From: Cytophagaceae bacterium
GTDB taxonomy: Bacteria; Bacteroidota; Bacteroidia; Cytophagales; Spirosomataceae
DNA length: 64,000 bases
Direction of reading: 5' to 3'
Assembly (NCBI GenBank): GCA_027491195.1
Contig: JAIXWQ010000009.1
Coordinates: 496,001-560,000 of the forward strand
The position numbers were made by a program, and so were the translations under genes. Within the stretch, counting starts at the first letter, position 1. Every line of letters starts with the position of its first letter. Positions 17,472 through 26,570 of this stretch are shown piece by piece. The notes beneath the pieces were generated by a model. It saw only the letters and a program-made list of their open reading frames with translations, was not told the origin of the DNA and ran no database searches.

Positions 17472-19418
17472 ATGATTTCCTATTTTTCTCGTTTCCCTTT
17501 TGTCCGAATTCTGCTAGGTTGGATGATCGGAATTCTTCTTTCCGGAGGTTTCTATTGGCCTTTGCTAGCCTTGCCCTGCTTGTTTTTCCCTCCTCGGCTT
17601 TTACGAAGCATCGGAATTTCTGCTCTGCTGATCGTATTCGCGATGGCTTGGACGTCCTATTTAAAACCCGTTATTCGGCCACTTCCCACGGATGGATTTG
17701 TGTTTAGAGTCGAGGGTGCTGTCGAGTCTAAACCCAAAACCTGGTCCGTGTTAGCGCGTTGTTTAGGCACGCGCTCTGGCGGATCTTGGGTAGTCCGACC
17801 CGCCTTGTTTCGTCTCTATCTTTCCAAGCAGATAGGAAGACCTCAAGAAGGCAATCTTTATGTGGTAAAGCAATCGATCAAACCCTTTGCAGTCCCACTT
17901 TTCCCTTTTGAGAAAGATTGGCGAGACTATTATGCCGCGAAGGGGATAGGTGGAACTGCCTATATTTCGGCTGATCGAATTCGATTACTGAAAAAAGGGG
18001 TGGAGGGAATTACTTTTTTTGATACTGCACGGGCTTTTTTTGTGAAGATTTTAGAACGCGCTTTTGAACCGGGTCGAGATCGGGATGTCGCAGAGGCGAT
18101 GTTGTTAGGGGTGAAGACGAAGATTGATTTTGATACTTTGTCGACCTATTCCGCATTTGGTGCGATCCATATTTTATCTGTTTCTGGCTTGCATGTGGGC
18201 TTATTATATTTGGGCTTAAGCCTATTGTTTGGCTTTTTGTTGAAATTAAGGCCGGCTGGGCCTTGGGTGTTTTTTGGGTTGATGCTGGCTTTGCTTTGGT
18301 GTTATGCCGGAATTAGTGGGTTTTCTTTGCCGGTGTTGAGGTCTGCTTGGATGTTTTCGGTGATTTTGTTTGCGAAAACATTTCTCAGACGGCAGGAGAG
18401 CCTGAATACATTAGCTTTTAGTGCCTTTGTCCTGCTTTTTATACATCCTGCTTCGTTGTTTGATCCGGGTTTTCAGTTGTCGTATTTAGCGGTATGGGGA
18501 TTGATTGCATTTCAGCAGCGGTGGGTGAAGCTGATTAGTTTTCGAGGATGGATGCGTTGGCCCTTAACGAAAATTTGGGAGTTGACCTGTGTTGCTTTAG
18601 CGGCTCAAGTGTTTACTTGGCCGCTGATTGTCTATTATTTTCATCAGCTACCACATCCGCTCTCGTTTCTATTACTAAATCCTTTCTTGATCTTGTTCTC
18701 TTCTGTTGCCCTGTTTCTGGGTTTCGTTACTCTCAGTATGGGCGCTTTTTTGCCGGAATGGGTCTTTCAGCCTCTTGCTTATTTACTGTCAGGTAGTTTT
18801 CGGTTACTTCATGGGATGATGTTTGCTTGGGTGGAGAGGGTGACGTCGGTGATTCCATTTTTACACTTGACCAGGCTGGAGTTGATACTTTACTTTGTAG
18901 GAATCGCTATTGTAGTTTGGGCGCCCAGGCAATGGAAGAGTCTCGCTTTTTTTTGGGGGGTTCTCGTGCTTATTCCGATGGATCCAGTGAGGCCTGGTGC
19001 TTATTTGAGCCAGTATAAAGGGGAGGCGATTTGGATAAAAACGAGAGGTTCTTCCTCGATCGCTTCTCTGCCCCTTAGCTTAGAACCTGCTTGGATTCAA
19101 TCCCATTTAAGTCCCCTGTGGGCAAATATAGGAGTGAAGGATACCTTGACACGAAGGTGGCCCTCCAGTGGAAATGTACAATGGCGACACCAGGGTATGA
19201 AATTCGCCTATGTCCGCGAACCTACGGAGGCACGTGGACAAGAGCATTTAATTTTAGGGAAGGAAATTAAGTACCGCGACTCAGACTGGTTGAAAAGCTG
19301 GAGCGGTGCAACCTGGTATTTCCTGAAAAAGCCTTCGCCCTATTGGATGGGAGTCTTGAAGCCCTATTTGCCGGAGAAATATTATTTTCTGGAGGAGAGG
19401 CCTGCGCTTAGGCTATAA
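17472..19418 (+). CDS. ComEC/Rec2-family DNA uptake channel
   Basis: A 648-residue polytopic inner-membrane protein of the family that carries single-stranded DNA into the cytoplasm during transformation. The competence core is clear: a soluble OB-like part (about 70-185), then VAEAMLLGVKT and HILSVSGLHVGLLYL (about 236-250), followed by eight or so helices. The C-terminal 150 residues lack the HxHxDH metallo-beta-lactamase motif present in Firmicutes ComEC. It closes the plus-strand block. Whether the cell is competent cannot be told from this gene. Confidence 0.88.
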   Translation: MISYFSRFPFVRILLGWMIGILLSGGFYWPLLALPCLFFPPRLLRSIGISALLIVFAMAWTSYLKPVIRPLPTDGFVFRVEGAVESKPKTWSVLARCLGTRSGGSWVVRPALFRLYLSKQIGRPQEGNLYVVKQSIKPFAVPLFPFEKDWRDYYAAKGIGGTAYISADRIRLLKKGVEGITFFDTARAFFVKILERAFEPGRDRDVAEAMLLGVKTKIDFDTLSTYSAFGAIHILSVSGLHVGLLYLGLSLLFGFLLKLRPAGPWVFFGLMLALLWCYAGISGFSLPVLRSAWMFSVILFAKTFLRRQESLNTLAFSAFVLLFIHPASLFDPGFQLSYLAVWGLIAFQQRWVKLISFRGWMRWPLTKIWELTCVALAAQVFTWPLIVYYFHQLPHPLSFLLLNPFLILFSSVALFLGFVTLSMGAFLPEWVFQPLAYLLSGSFRLLHGMMFAWVERVTSVIPFLHLTRLELILYFVGIAIVVWAPRQWKSLAFFWGVLVLIPMDPVRPGAYLSQYKGEAIWIKTRGSSSIASLPLSLEPAWIQSHLSPLWANIGVKDTLTRRWPSSGNVQWRHQGMKFAYVREPTEARGQEHLILGKEIKYRDSDWLKSWSGATWYFLKKPSPYWMGVLKPYLPEKYYFLEERPALRL

Positions 19419-19446
19419 AAAAAGGCTGCCGGTGAGGGCAGCCTTT
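19417..19446 (-). terminator. Terminator between comEC and typA
   Basis: Stem AAAGGCTGCC / GGCAGCCTTT (19421-19430 and 19437-19446) with a six-base loop. On the minus strand it is followed by seven T, so it best serves typA; the plus-strand T run is only three long, which makes it a weak stop for comEC. Confidence 0.82.
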
Positions 19447-19452
19447 GAAATA

Positions 19453-21261
19453 TTAGCTTGGCTTCTTTTCGTTACGCTTACGCTCATTCGGGTCTAACCA
19501 AATTTTACGCATACGTAAAGACTTAGGAGTGATTTCTAAGTATTCATCCTTTTGGATAAACTCCATACACTCTTCTAATGAGAAGTTTAATTTAGGAGCA
19601 ATTTTGGTATTCGAATCCGTACCTGATGCACGCATGTTCGTTAATTGCTTCGCAGCTTGAAGGTTCACTTCGATGTCGTTTTGGCGATTGTGCTCACCTA
19701 CTACCATCCCTGTGTAAACTTCTTCACCTGGATCGATGAAGAACACCCCTCTATCTTGTAATTTATCAATCGCGTAAGGGATCGCAGGACCTGTGTTCAT
19801 CGAGATCAATGATCCGTTGATACGGCCTGGAATAGCACCTTTGAATGGTTCGTAAGCGATGAAACGGTGGGCCATGATTGCCTCTCCGAATGTAGCTGTT
19901 AATACTTTAGAACGTAAACCAATCAAACCACGAGATGGAATGTTGAATTCTAAGTGTTGTAAGTCACCTTTTGGTTCCATAATCAACAACTCACCTTTAC
20001 CTTGAGTCGCTAATTCGATTACCTTACCAGCAACCTCAGCAGGAACGTCTACTACTAGGGATTCGATCGGCTCTAATTTCTCGCCATTCTCACCTTCTTT
20101 GAAAATAACCTGAGGCTGACCTACTTGTAATTCATAACCTTCACGACGCATCGTTTCGATTAATACTGACAAGTGAAGAATACCACGACCGAATACTAAG
20201 AACTTATCTTCGCTTTCCGTTGTAACTACTTTCAAGGCTAAGTTTTTCTCTGTCTCTTTGAAAAGACGATCACGTAAGTGACGAGAAGTAACTAATTTAC
20301 CTTCTTTACCAAAGAATGGAGAGTTATTAATCGTGAACAACATGTTCATCGTAGGCTCATCAATCGCGATACGAGCTAAAGCCTCTGGATTTTCTGCATC
20401 AGCAACCGTGTCACCGATTTCGAAATCTTCGATACCTGTGATGGCACAAATCTCACCACACTCTACTTTCTCCACTTTCACTTTTCCTAGACCTTCGAAA
20501 ACTTGAAGTTCTTTGATACGCATTTTCTTCGTCGTGCCATCTGCTTTGCAAAGGGAAATTTGCATTCCTTCTGTCAAAGTTCCACGCTCTAAACGACCGA
20601 TCGCGATACGACCTACGAATGAAGAGTAGTCTAATGACGTAATCTGCATTTGTGGAGTACCTTCTTGTACTTTAGAAGCTGGGATGTGCTCGATGATCGC
20701 ATCTAATAAGGGGATGATATTATCTGTTGGTTTTTTCCAATCAGTGCTCATCCATCCTTGCTTCGATGAACCGTAGATACAAGGGAAATCTAATTGATCT
20801 TCTGTTGCTTCTAAGTTAAACATCAAGTCAAATACACTTTCGTGTACTTCGTCTGGACGACAGTTTTCTTTATCTACTTTGTTTACAATAACGATAGGCT
20901 TAAGACCCAAAGCGATTGCTTTTGATAATACGAAACGTGTTTGAGGCATTGGGCCTTCAAAAGCATCGACTAACAAAATAACGCCATCCGCCATACGTAG
21001 AACACGTTCTACCTCACCGCCAAAGTCGGCGTGACCAGGTGTATCGATAATGTTGATTTTCACTCCATTGTAACGAACAGAAACGTTCTTAGACGTAATT
21101 GTAATCCCTCTTTCTCTCTCTAGGTCGTTATTATCAAGGATCAAATCTCCAAATTCTTGATTTTCTCTAAAAATCTTGGATGCGTGAATGATTTTGTCAA
21201 CTAGGGTCGTTTTACCGTGGTCAACGTGGGCAATAATGGCAATGTTGCGAATGCTTTGCAT
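19453..21261 (-). CDS. typA: GTPase TypA/BipA
   Basis: Ribosome-binding translational GTPase linked to 50S assembly and growth at low temperature. ATG at 21261 gives 602 residues starting MQSIRNIAIIAHVDHGKTTL, the family's normal beginning; the reading from 21318 adds 19 unrelated residues. G motifs: AHVDHGKTT (11-19), DTPGHADF, NKVD. The EF-G-like domain III and the TypA C-terminal domain follow. A -7 box TACCTTTG (21323-21316, minus) lies 55 bases upstream. Confidence 0.97.
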   Translation of the reverse strand: MQSIRNIAIIAHVDHGKTTLVDKIIHASKIFRENQEFGDLILDNNDLERERGITITSKNVSVRYNGVKINIIDTPGHADFGGEVERVLRMADGVILLVDAFEGPMPQTRFVLSKAIALGLKPIVIVNKVDKENCRPDEVHESVFDLMFNLEATEDQLDFPCIYGSSKQGWMSTDWKKPTDNIIPLLDAIIEHIPASKVQEGTPQMQITSLDYSSFVGRIAIGRLERGTLTEGMQISLCKADGTTKKMRIKELQVFEGLGKVKVEKVECGEICAITGIEDFEIGDTVADAENPEALARIAIDEPTMNMLFTINNSPFFGKEGKLVTSRHLRDRLFKETEKNLALKVVTTESEDKFLVFGRGILHLSVLIETMRREGYELQVGQPQVIFKEGENGEKLEPIESLVVDVPAEVAGKVIELATQGKGELLIMEPKGDLQHLEFNIPSRGLIGLRSKVLTATFGEAIMAHRFIAYEPFKGAIPGRINGSLISMNTGPAIPYAIDKLQDRGVFFIDPGEEVYTGMVVGEHNRQNDIEVNLQAAKQLTNMRASGTDSNTKIAPKLNFSLEECMEFIQKDEYLEITPKSLRMRKIWLDPNERKRNEKKPS

Positions 21262-21356
21262 AAAAATGTATTCGTTGAATGAAACGAAATTCCTTAATTT
21301 GGGAAATTCAAGGTGCAAAGGTAGGGATTATTTCTTTGAAAAGTGCTATTAACACT

Positions 21357-23309
21357 TTAAGAAACAAGCGCTTTCGGATTATTTTTCGCAGGAACTGGGG
21401 TAGTGTTCGCTTGGATTTTTGCTAAAATGCCGTTTGCGTCGATTCCGCAAAGGGCGTAGAGTTCTTTTTGCTCTCCGTGCTCCACGATTTCGTCTGCAAT
21501 TCCGAGTCGAATTATTTTAGCGGTATAGCTGTGGTCGACCATAAATTCAGCGATGGCAGAACCAAATCCTCCCTGAATCGCCGCATCTTCCACGGTAATT
21601 ATGGTTTTAAACTGCTTGAAAACACGGTGCAATAACTCTTCGTCGAGCGGTTTAACGAAACGCATATCGAATAAGGCTGGTTTCAAGCCTAATTCACGCG
21701 CTTTTTCACAAGCGGCGATGGCTTCGTTTCCAATATGACCAATCGACAAGATGGCAATTTCATCACCCTCCATTAATTGAACCCCCTTACCAATTTCAAT
21801 TTCTTCTAAAGTAGTTCTCCAAGCGGGCATCACACCCTCTCCACGTGGGTAGCGGATGGTGATGGCTTTTTCATGTGATTTGAAAGAATCTAACGAAGCC
21901 GTATACATGATGTTACGCAACTCTTGCTCATTGCGAGGAGCGGCTACGATCATGTTTGGCACACAACGCATGAAGGCTAAATCCAACAATCCGTGGTGGG
22001 TAGGGCCGTCAGCTCCCGCTAAACCAGCGCGGTCTAGGCAGAAAATAACGGGTAATTTTTGCAAGCAGACATCGTGTACGACTTGGTCGTAACCGCGTTG
22101 CATGAAAGAGGAGTAGATATTACAGAAAACGGTTAAGCCCTGTGTCGCTAATCCCGCAGAGAAAGTCACGGCATGTTGTTCCGCAATTCCCACGTCAAAA
22201 GCGCGGTCAGGCATCGCCCGCATCATAATATTCAAGGAAGATCCGGAAGGCATCGCTGGGGTAATACCCATGATTTTCGGATTCTTCTCAGCTAATTCTA
22301 ATAAGGTATGGCCAAAAACCTCCTGGTATTTAGGTGGTTGAGGGTCATCGTAGGTTTTCTTGTGAATTTCTCCGGTTGTCTTATCGAACTTCCCGGGAGC
22401 ATGCCATAAGGTTTGGTCCTTTTCTGCTAGTGAATATCCCTTTCCTTTCGTCGTAATGCAATGTAAAATCTTAGGGCCAGGGATGTCTTTTAGATCGTTT
22501 AAGACCGTTGTTAAGTTATCGATATCATGTCCGTCGATAGGGCCAAAATAGCGCAGATTCAATGATTCGAACAGATTGCTTTGCTTCAGTAAAGTCGCTT
22601 TCAATCCGTTCTCAATCTTCGAAACGATCTCTTGAGCCGTCTTTCCGAATTTGGACATCTTACCTAACAAATTCCACACATCATCTTTCACCTTATTATA
22701 GGTATGAGACGTCGTGATATCTGTCAAATATTCTTTTAAAGCTCCCACGTTCGGGTCGATCGCCATGCAGTTATCGTTCAAGATAATCAACATGTTGTTC
22801 GGGATATCACCTGCGTGGTTCATGGCTTCGAAGGCCATTCCCGCAGTCATGGATCCATCACCAATTACCGCAATGTGTTGTCTATGAGACTCTTTCTTGT
22901 AAGCAGAGGCTACAGCCATCCCTAACGCCGCAGAGATAGAAGTAGAGGAGTGACCTACGCCAAAGGTGTCGTATGTGCTTTCAGAGCGTTTCGGGAAACC
23001 CGAAATTCCGCCCATTAAACGATTCGTATGAAAATTTTCGCGGCGACCTGTTAAGATTTTGTGACCATAAGCCTGGTGGCCTACGTCCCAAACGAGTTGA
23101 TCGTCCGGCGTATTGAAAACGTAATGAAGGGCAACAGTTAATTCGGTAACGCCTAAAGAAGCGCCAAAATGGCCTCCATTCACAGAAACGTTGTCAATGA
23201 TAAATTGACGCAATTCGTCGCAAACTTGGGGTAAGTCTGACTTCGGCAACTTACGCAAATCCTCCGGAGTGGATATTTTGCTAAGTAATGGACCGGCTTC
23301 AAATTGCAT
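21357..23309 (-). CDS. dxs: 1-deoxy-D-xylulose-5-phosphate synthase
   Basis: Thiamine diphosphate enzyme for the first step of the MEP isoprenoid route (pyruvate + glyceraldehyde 3-phosphate). The TPP motif GDGSMTAGMAFEAMNHAG ending in NDN, the pyrimidine domain (GIAEQHAVTFSAGLA) and the C-terminal transketolase domain are all complete in 650 residues. IspH, the last step of the same route, is at 44741. A -7 box TACCTTTG at 23351-23344 (minus) lies between the rhomboid stop and this start, so dxs probably has its own promoter. Confidence 0.97.
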   Translation of the reverse strand: MQFEAGPLLSKISTPEDLRKLPKSDLPQVCDELRQFIIDNVSVNGGHFGASLGVTELTVALHYVFNTPDDQLVWDVGHQAYGHKILTGRRENFHTNRLMGGISGFPKRSESTYDTFGVGHSSTSISAALGMAVASAYKKESHRQHIAVIGDGSMTAGMAFEAMNHAGDIPNNMLIILNDNCMAIDPNVGALKEYLTDITTSHTYNKVKDDVWNLLGKMSKFGKTAQEIVSKIENGLKATLLKQSNLFESLNLRYFGPIDGHDIDNLTTVLNDLKDIPGPKILHCITTKGKGYSLAEKDQTLWHAPGKFDKTTGEIHKKTYDDPQPPKYQEVFGHTLLELAEKNPKIMGITPAMPSGSSLNIMMRAMPDRAFDVGIAEQHAVTFSAGLATQGLTVFCNIYSSFMQRGYDQVVHDVCLQKLPVIFCLDRAGLAGADGPTHHGLLDLAFMRCVPNMIVAAPRNEQELRNIMYTASLDSFKSHEKAITIRYPRGEGVMPAWRTTLEEIEIGKGVQLMEGDEIAILSIGHIGNEAIAACEKARELGLKPALFDMRFVKPLDEELLHRVFKQFKTIITVEDAAIQGGFGSAIAEFMVDHSYTAKIIRLGIADEIVEHGEQKELYALCGIDANGILAKIQANTTPVPAKNNPKALVS

Positions 23310-23367
23310 AGACGCTTTTAATGAGTGTGAAAGATTAACCTTACAAAGGTAAAAATGTTTTTAAGCC

Positions 23368-24222
23368 TTAGTCATTTTTTTGACTCGCTTTGAATAATCT
23401 TTTTTGTTCGTAGTCGGATAAACTATCGTAGCCCGATTGTGATATTTTATCCAGAATGGCATTCAGTTCATCCTCGGGTACTGTTTCGGGTTCTTTTCGA
23501 GTCTGGAATTGTTGGTTAACCACCTGGGCAAATTCTTTGATTTTTATTTCAAAGATGGCTTGAGGTTTGGAGGCCGCTAAAAAGTTTTTGGCAAAAATGA
23601 AACCAAGAATGGCTCCCCCTAAATGGGCAATATTTCCACCCGCGTTCGAACCTGTCGTTTCAATAAATGACCACAAGACGTAAAAGGCGGCTATGTATTT
23701 AATGCGGACTTGACCTAATAAGAGTAGGTGGACTTGGTAATTCGGGCGAATCGTCGCCGCGGCAACTACCACCGCAAATACGCCGGCAGAGGCTCCATTA
23801 AGGAAATTAGGACCTTTGGCAATGAAAAAACTAACCGTGTTCATCGCCAGAATAAAGGCGGCGGCTCCGGCTAAACCTCCATAAAAAAAGAGCTGAACTA
23901 AGCGCTTATTCCCAATAAAATCTTGAATAATCGTCCCAAACCAATACAGGAACATCATATTGAAAATCAAATGGAAGATCTCGATGTGCAAGAAAAAATA
24001 GGTAATCAAACTCCACGGACGCTGAATGATCAAGTCCAGGGAAGAAGGAAGGGATACCTGCGCAAAAAAGGTATCAAAAAGTCCTGATTCGCCCGCAATT
24101 AACAATCCCACCCGGGCGATCATCAAGGCGATGAAGATGGCGCCATTGGCCACAATAATCTTCATCAACCCATTGCCAGGTTGTTGTATGATGTTTTTTA
24201 TATCGGTCAGGATACTGCGCAT
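23368..24222 (-). CDS. Rhomboid intramembrane serine protease (first of a pair)
   Basis: A 284-residue protein with about six membrane helices. The active-site pair is Ser145 (GASAG) and His200 (AHLGG), with HLIFN (84-88) for the oxyanion hole. The cytoplasmic tail (about 215-284) ends in the ILDKISQSGYDSLSDYE motif common in Bacteroidota rhomboids. Substrates are unknown. It starts one base after the stop of the second rhomboid gene, so the pair is one transcription unit, probably together with cysS. Confidence 0.92.
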   Translation of the reverse strand: MRSILTDIKNIIQQPGNGLMKIIVANGAIFIALMIARVGLLIAGESGLFDTFFAQVSLPSSLDLIIQRPWSLITYFFLHIEIFHLIFNMMFLYWFGTIIQDFIGNKRLVQLFFYGGLAGAAAFILAMNTVSFFIAKGPNFLNGASAGVFAVVVAAATIRPNYQVHLLLLGQVRIKYIAAFYVLWSFIETTGSNAGGNIAHLGGAILGFIFAKNFLAASKPQAIFEIKIKEFAQVVNQQFQTRKEPETVPEDELNAILDKISQSGYDSLSDYEQKRLFKASQKND

Positions 24223-24223
24223 C

Positions 24224-24964
24224 TTAATAAAAACTGTCTCGTTTTTGACGCCAAATCAACAATAAGATCACCGCGAAAAGCATACCCCCTAAGTGCGCAA
24301 AGTGAGCCACATTATCTCCTTCTGCAGCTGCTTTTCCAGCCCATAACTCGTAGAATGCGAAACCCATCACCAAGTATTTCGCTTTTACTGGAATCGGGAT
24401 AGGGAAGACGAACATCTCTGAATTGGGGAATAAATAGCCATAGGCCATCAAGATTCCAAAAACACTCCCAGAGGCTCCCACGACTGGGTTTTGAGTCGTA
24501 TATTCTTTGTAATGGTCAATCGCTCCCAAGGCATTCAGGCGACCTTCGTTAATCGAAGTGCTACCATCAAAACGATTGAAATAATCCATCAAGAAGTCAG
24601 AATTAGGATTTGAAAGGGCTAATTCAAGCGCCTTGCGAATGCTCGCGTAATCGTGGAAATATTGAATGGCCTCGTGTAATAATCCGGCACCTACCCCGCA
24701 GAAGAGGTAGAAAAACAAGAAACGCTGTCCTCCCCAAATACGCTCCAGAATAGATCCGAACATATATAGCCCAAACATATTCATCAACAAATGCATAAAG
24801 TTCGCATGAACGAACATATAGCTGATCAGTTGGAAGTAGTGGAATTTGCTCGACTGGAAAAAGAACAAGGCAAATAAATCATCCGGAATGAAGGCTGATC
24901 CTAAGAAGATAGCGACATTCGCGAAAATTAAATTTCGAACGGTAGGTGTTAAATTTCTTAGCAT
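24224..24964 (-). CDS. Rhomboid intramembrane serine protease (second of a pair)
   Basis: A 246-residue six-helix protease with Ser165 (GASGSVFG), His224 (AHLGG) and HLLMN (58-62). A longer insert between helices (about 100-155) sets it apart from its neighbour, and the C-terminus is short. It begins 4 bases after the cysS stop and is followed after one base by the other rhomboid gene. The two differ enough to have separate substrates. Confidence 0.92.
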   Translation of the reverse strand: MLRNLTPTVRNLIFANVAIFLGSAFIPDDLFALFFFQSSKFHYFQLISYMFVHANFMHLLMNMFGLYMFGSILERIWGGQRFLFFYLFCGVGAGLLHEAIQYFHDYASIRKALELALSNPNSDFLMDYFNRFDGSTSINEGRLNALGAIDHYKEYTTQNPVVGASGSVFGILMAYGYLFPNSEMFVFPIPIPVKAKYLVMGFAFYELWAGKAAAEGDNVAHFAHLGGMLFAVILLLIWRQKRDSFY

Positions 24965-24968
24965 AGTT

Positions 24969-26459
24969 TTATTCTTCGTAACCCCAATCGATGGAGTTCT
25001 TCATGTCTTTAATCAATAATCCAGCAGACTTAAAGGCGCCACGAATCTCGTCTACCTTATCGTATTGTCTACTTTCCTTGAAACCCTTGTAGAGCTGAAG
25101 AAGTTCATCGGTTAGGCCATTCATTTCTGCTGGCACCTCTTCTTTGATCCCTAGAACATCTTCTAAAAGGCTGATATAAGAACGTTTTAAATTCGAAAAT
25201 GTTTCATGGGAAAGGGACTCAAATGAAAGAGAACCCGTATAAATTGAATTAATTTTCTTTAACAAGGTAAATAGATGCGCAATCGCCACAGCTGTGTTCA
25301 AGTCGTCGTTCATGCCATCATAGCAGCCTTGAATCGCATCATTGATTTCTTTTTCTTGTGCCGCATCAGGGTTCGCGGAAATTCCGGCAGGATATTCCAG
25401 CTTTTTGATGATGCGCAAGCCGTTAGCAATCTTTTTGTAGCCTTTTTGGGCTGCCTTTAATGCATCGTTTGAGAAGTCCAAGGTACTGCGGTATTGCGAT
25501 TGCAACATAAAGAAGCGAACCGTCATCGGGCTGTAGGCCTGGTCTAAAAGGGGGTGATTACCAGTGATTAACTCGGCAGGTAAAAAGGAGTTTCCGAGGG
25601 ATTTACTCATTTTTTGGCCGTTCACCGTCAGCATATTCGTATGCATCCAGTAACGTACGGGTGCCCGGTCGTAGGCTCCTTTTGCCTGAGCTATCTCACA
25701 TTCGTGGTGCGGGAATTTCAAATCCATTCCGCCTCCATGAATATCAAACGTATCTCCTAAGTATTTGTGGCTCATGCAAGTACACTCTAAGTGCCAGCCT
25801 GGGAAACCCTCTCCCCAAGGAGATGGCCAGCGCATGATGTGTTCCGGTGAGGCTTTTTTCCAAAGCGCAAAATCCAGTGGATTACGCTTCTCGCCCACAC
25901 CATCTAGGTCACGTGTCTCAGTCAATAAATCATCGATGACACGGCCAGATAAATGTCCGTAATTACCGCCATTCTTGTTATAGGTCTCGATATCGAAATA
26001 AACCGAACCATTCGATTCATAGGCTAATCCTTTTTCGATTAAGGCCTTCGTCGTTTCGATTTGTTCCACAATATGACCGGTCGCCGTAGGCTCAATGTTC
26101 GGAGGCAAAAGATTGAATTTTTCTAATACCTGATGGAAATCCTGGGTAAAGCGATGAACGATCTCCATCGGCTCTAACTTTTCCAGTTTGGCCATCTTAC
26201 CGATTTTGTCTTCTCCCTCATCACCATCGCCCACAAGGTGTCCCACATCGGTAATGTTTCGAACGTAGCGGACCTTGTATCCGATATGCAATAAATAGCG
26301 GTTCAGGACGTCGAATGACGTAAAAGTGCGCACATTTCCCAAATGGGCATAATTGTATACCGTGGGTCCGCAGACATAAAGGCCTACGTGATTTTCGTGT
26401 ATCGGGGTGAAAAGTTCTTTTTCACGACTCAGGGTATTGTATATTTTTAAGGGCTGCAT
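24969..26459 (-). CDS. cysS: Cysteinyl-tRNA synthetase
   Basis: Class I synthetase charging tRNA-Cys; 496 residues. The zinc-site Cys30 (YVCGPTVYN), the HIGH-equivalent AHLGN (38-42), further zinc ligands in LECTCMSH and HHECE, and KMSKS (about 290) are all present. It is first in the minus-strand run with the rhomboid pair and diverges from the GNAT-like gene across 111 bases. Confidence 0.97.
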   Translation of the reverse strand: MQPLKIYNTLSREKELFTPIHENHVGLYVCGPTVYNYAHLGNVRTFTSFDVLNRYLLHIGYKVRYVRNITDVGHLVGDGDEGEDKIGKMAKLEKLEPMEIVHRFTQDFHQVLEKFNLLPPNIEPTATGHIVEQIETTKALIEKGLAYESNGSVYFDIETYNKNGGNYGHLSGRVIDDLLTETRDLDGVGEKRNPLDFALWKKASPEHIMRWPSPWGEGFPGWHLECTCMSHKYLGDTFDIHGGGMDLKFPHHECEIAQAKGAYDRAPVRYWMHTNMLTVNGQKMSKSLGNSFLPAELITGNHPLLDQAYSPMTVRFFMLQSQYRSTLDFSNDALKAAQKGYKKIANGLRIIKKLEYPAGISANPDAAQEKEINDAIQGCYDGMNDDLNTAVAIAHLFTLLKKINSIYTGSLSFESLSHETFSNLKRSYISLLEDVLGIKEEVPAEMNGLTDELLQLYKGFKESRQYDKVDEIRGAFKSAGLLIKDMKNSIDWGYEE

Positions 26460-26570
26460 GTAAAACCGGAAGGTTAAAAAGGAATTAAAATTAATTGGAT
26501 TCTTTTAATTCACCAAACCCAAACGCAATTCATTACCTTTGTATGTTTTTTGCATTAAATCGCTTTTGGT

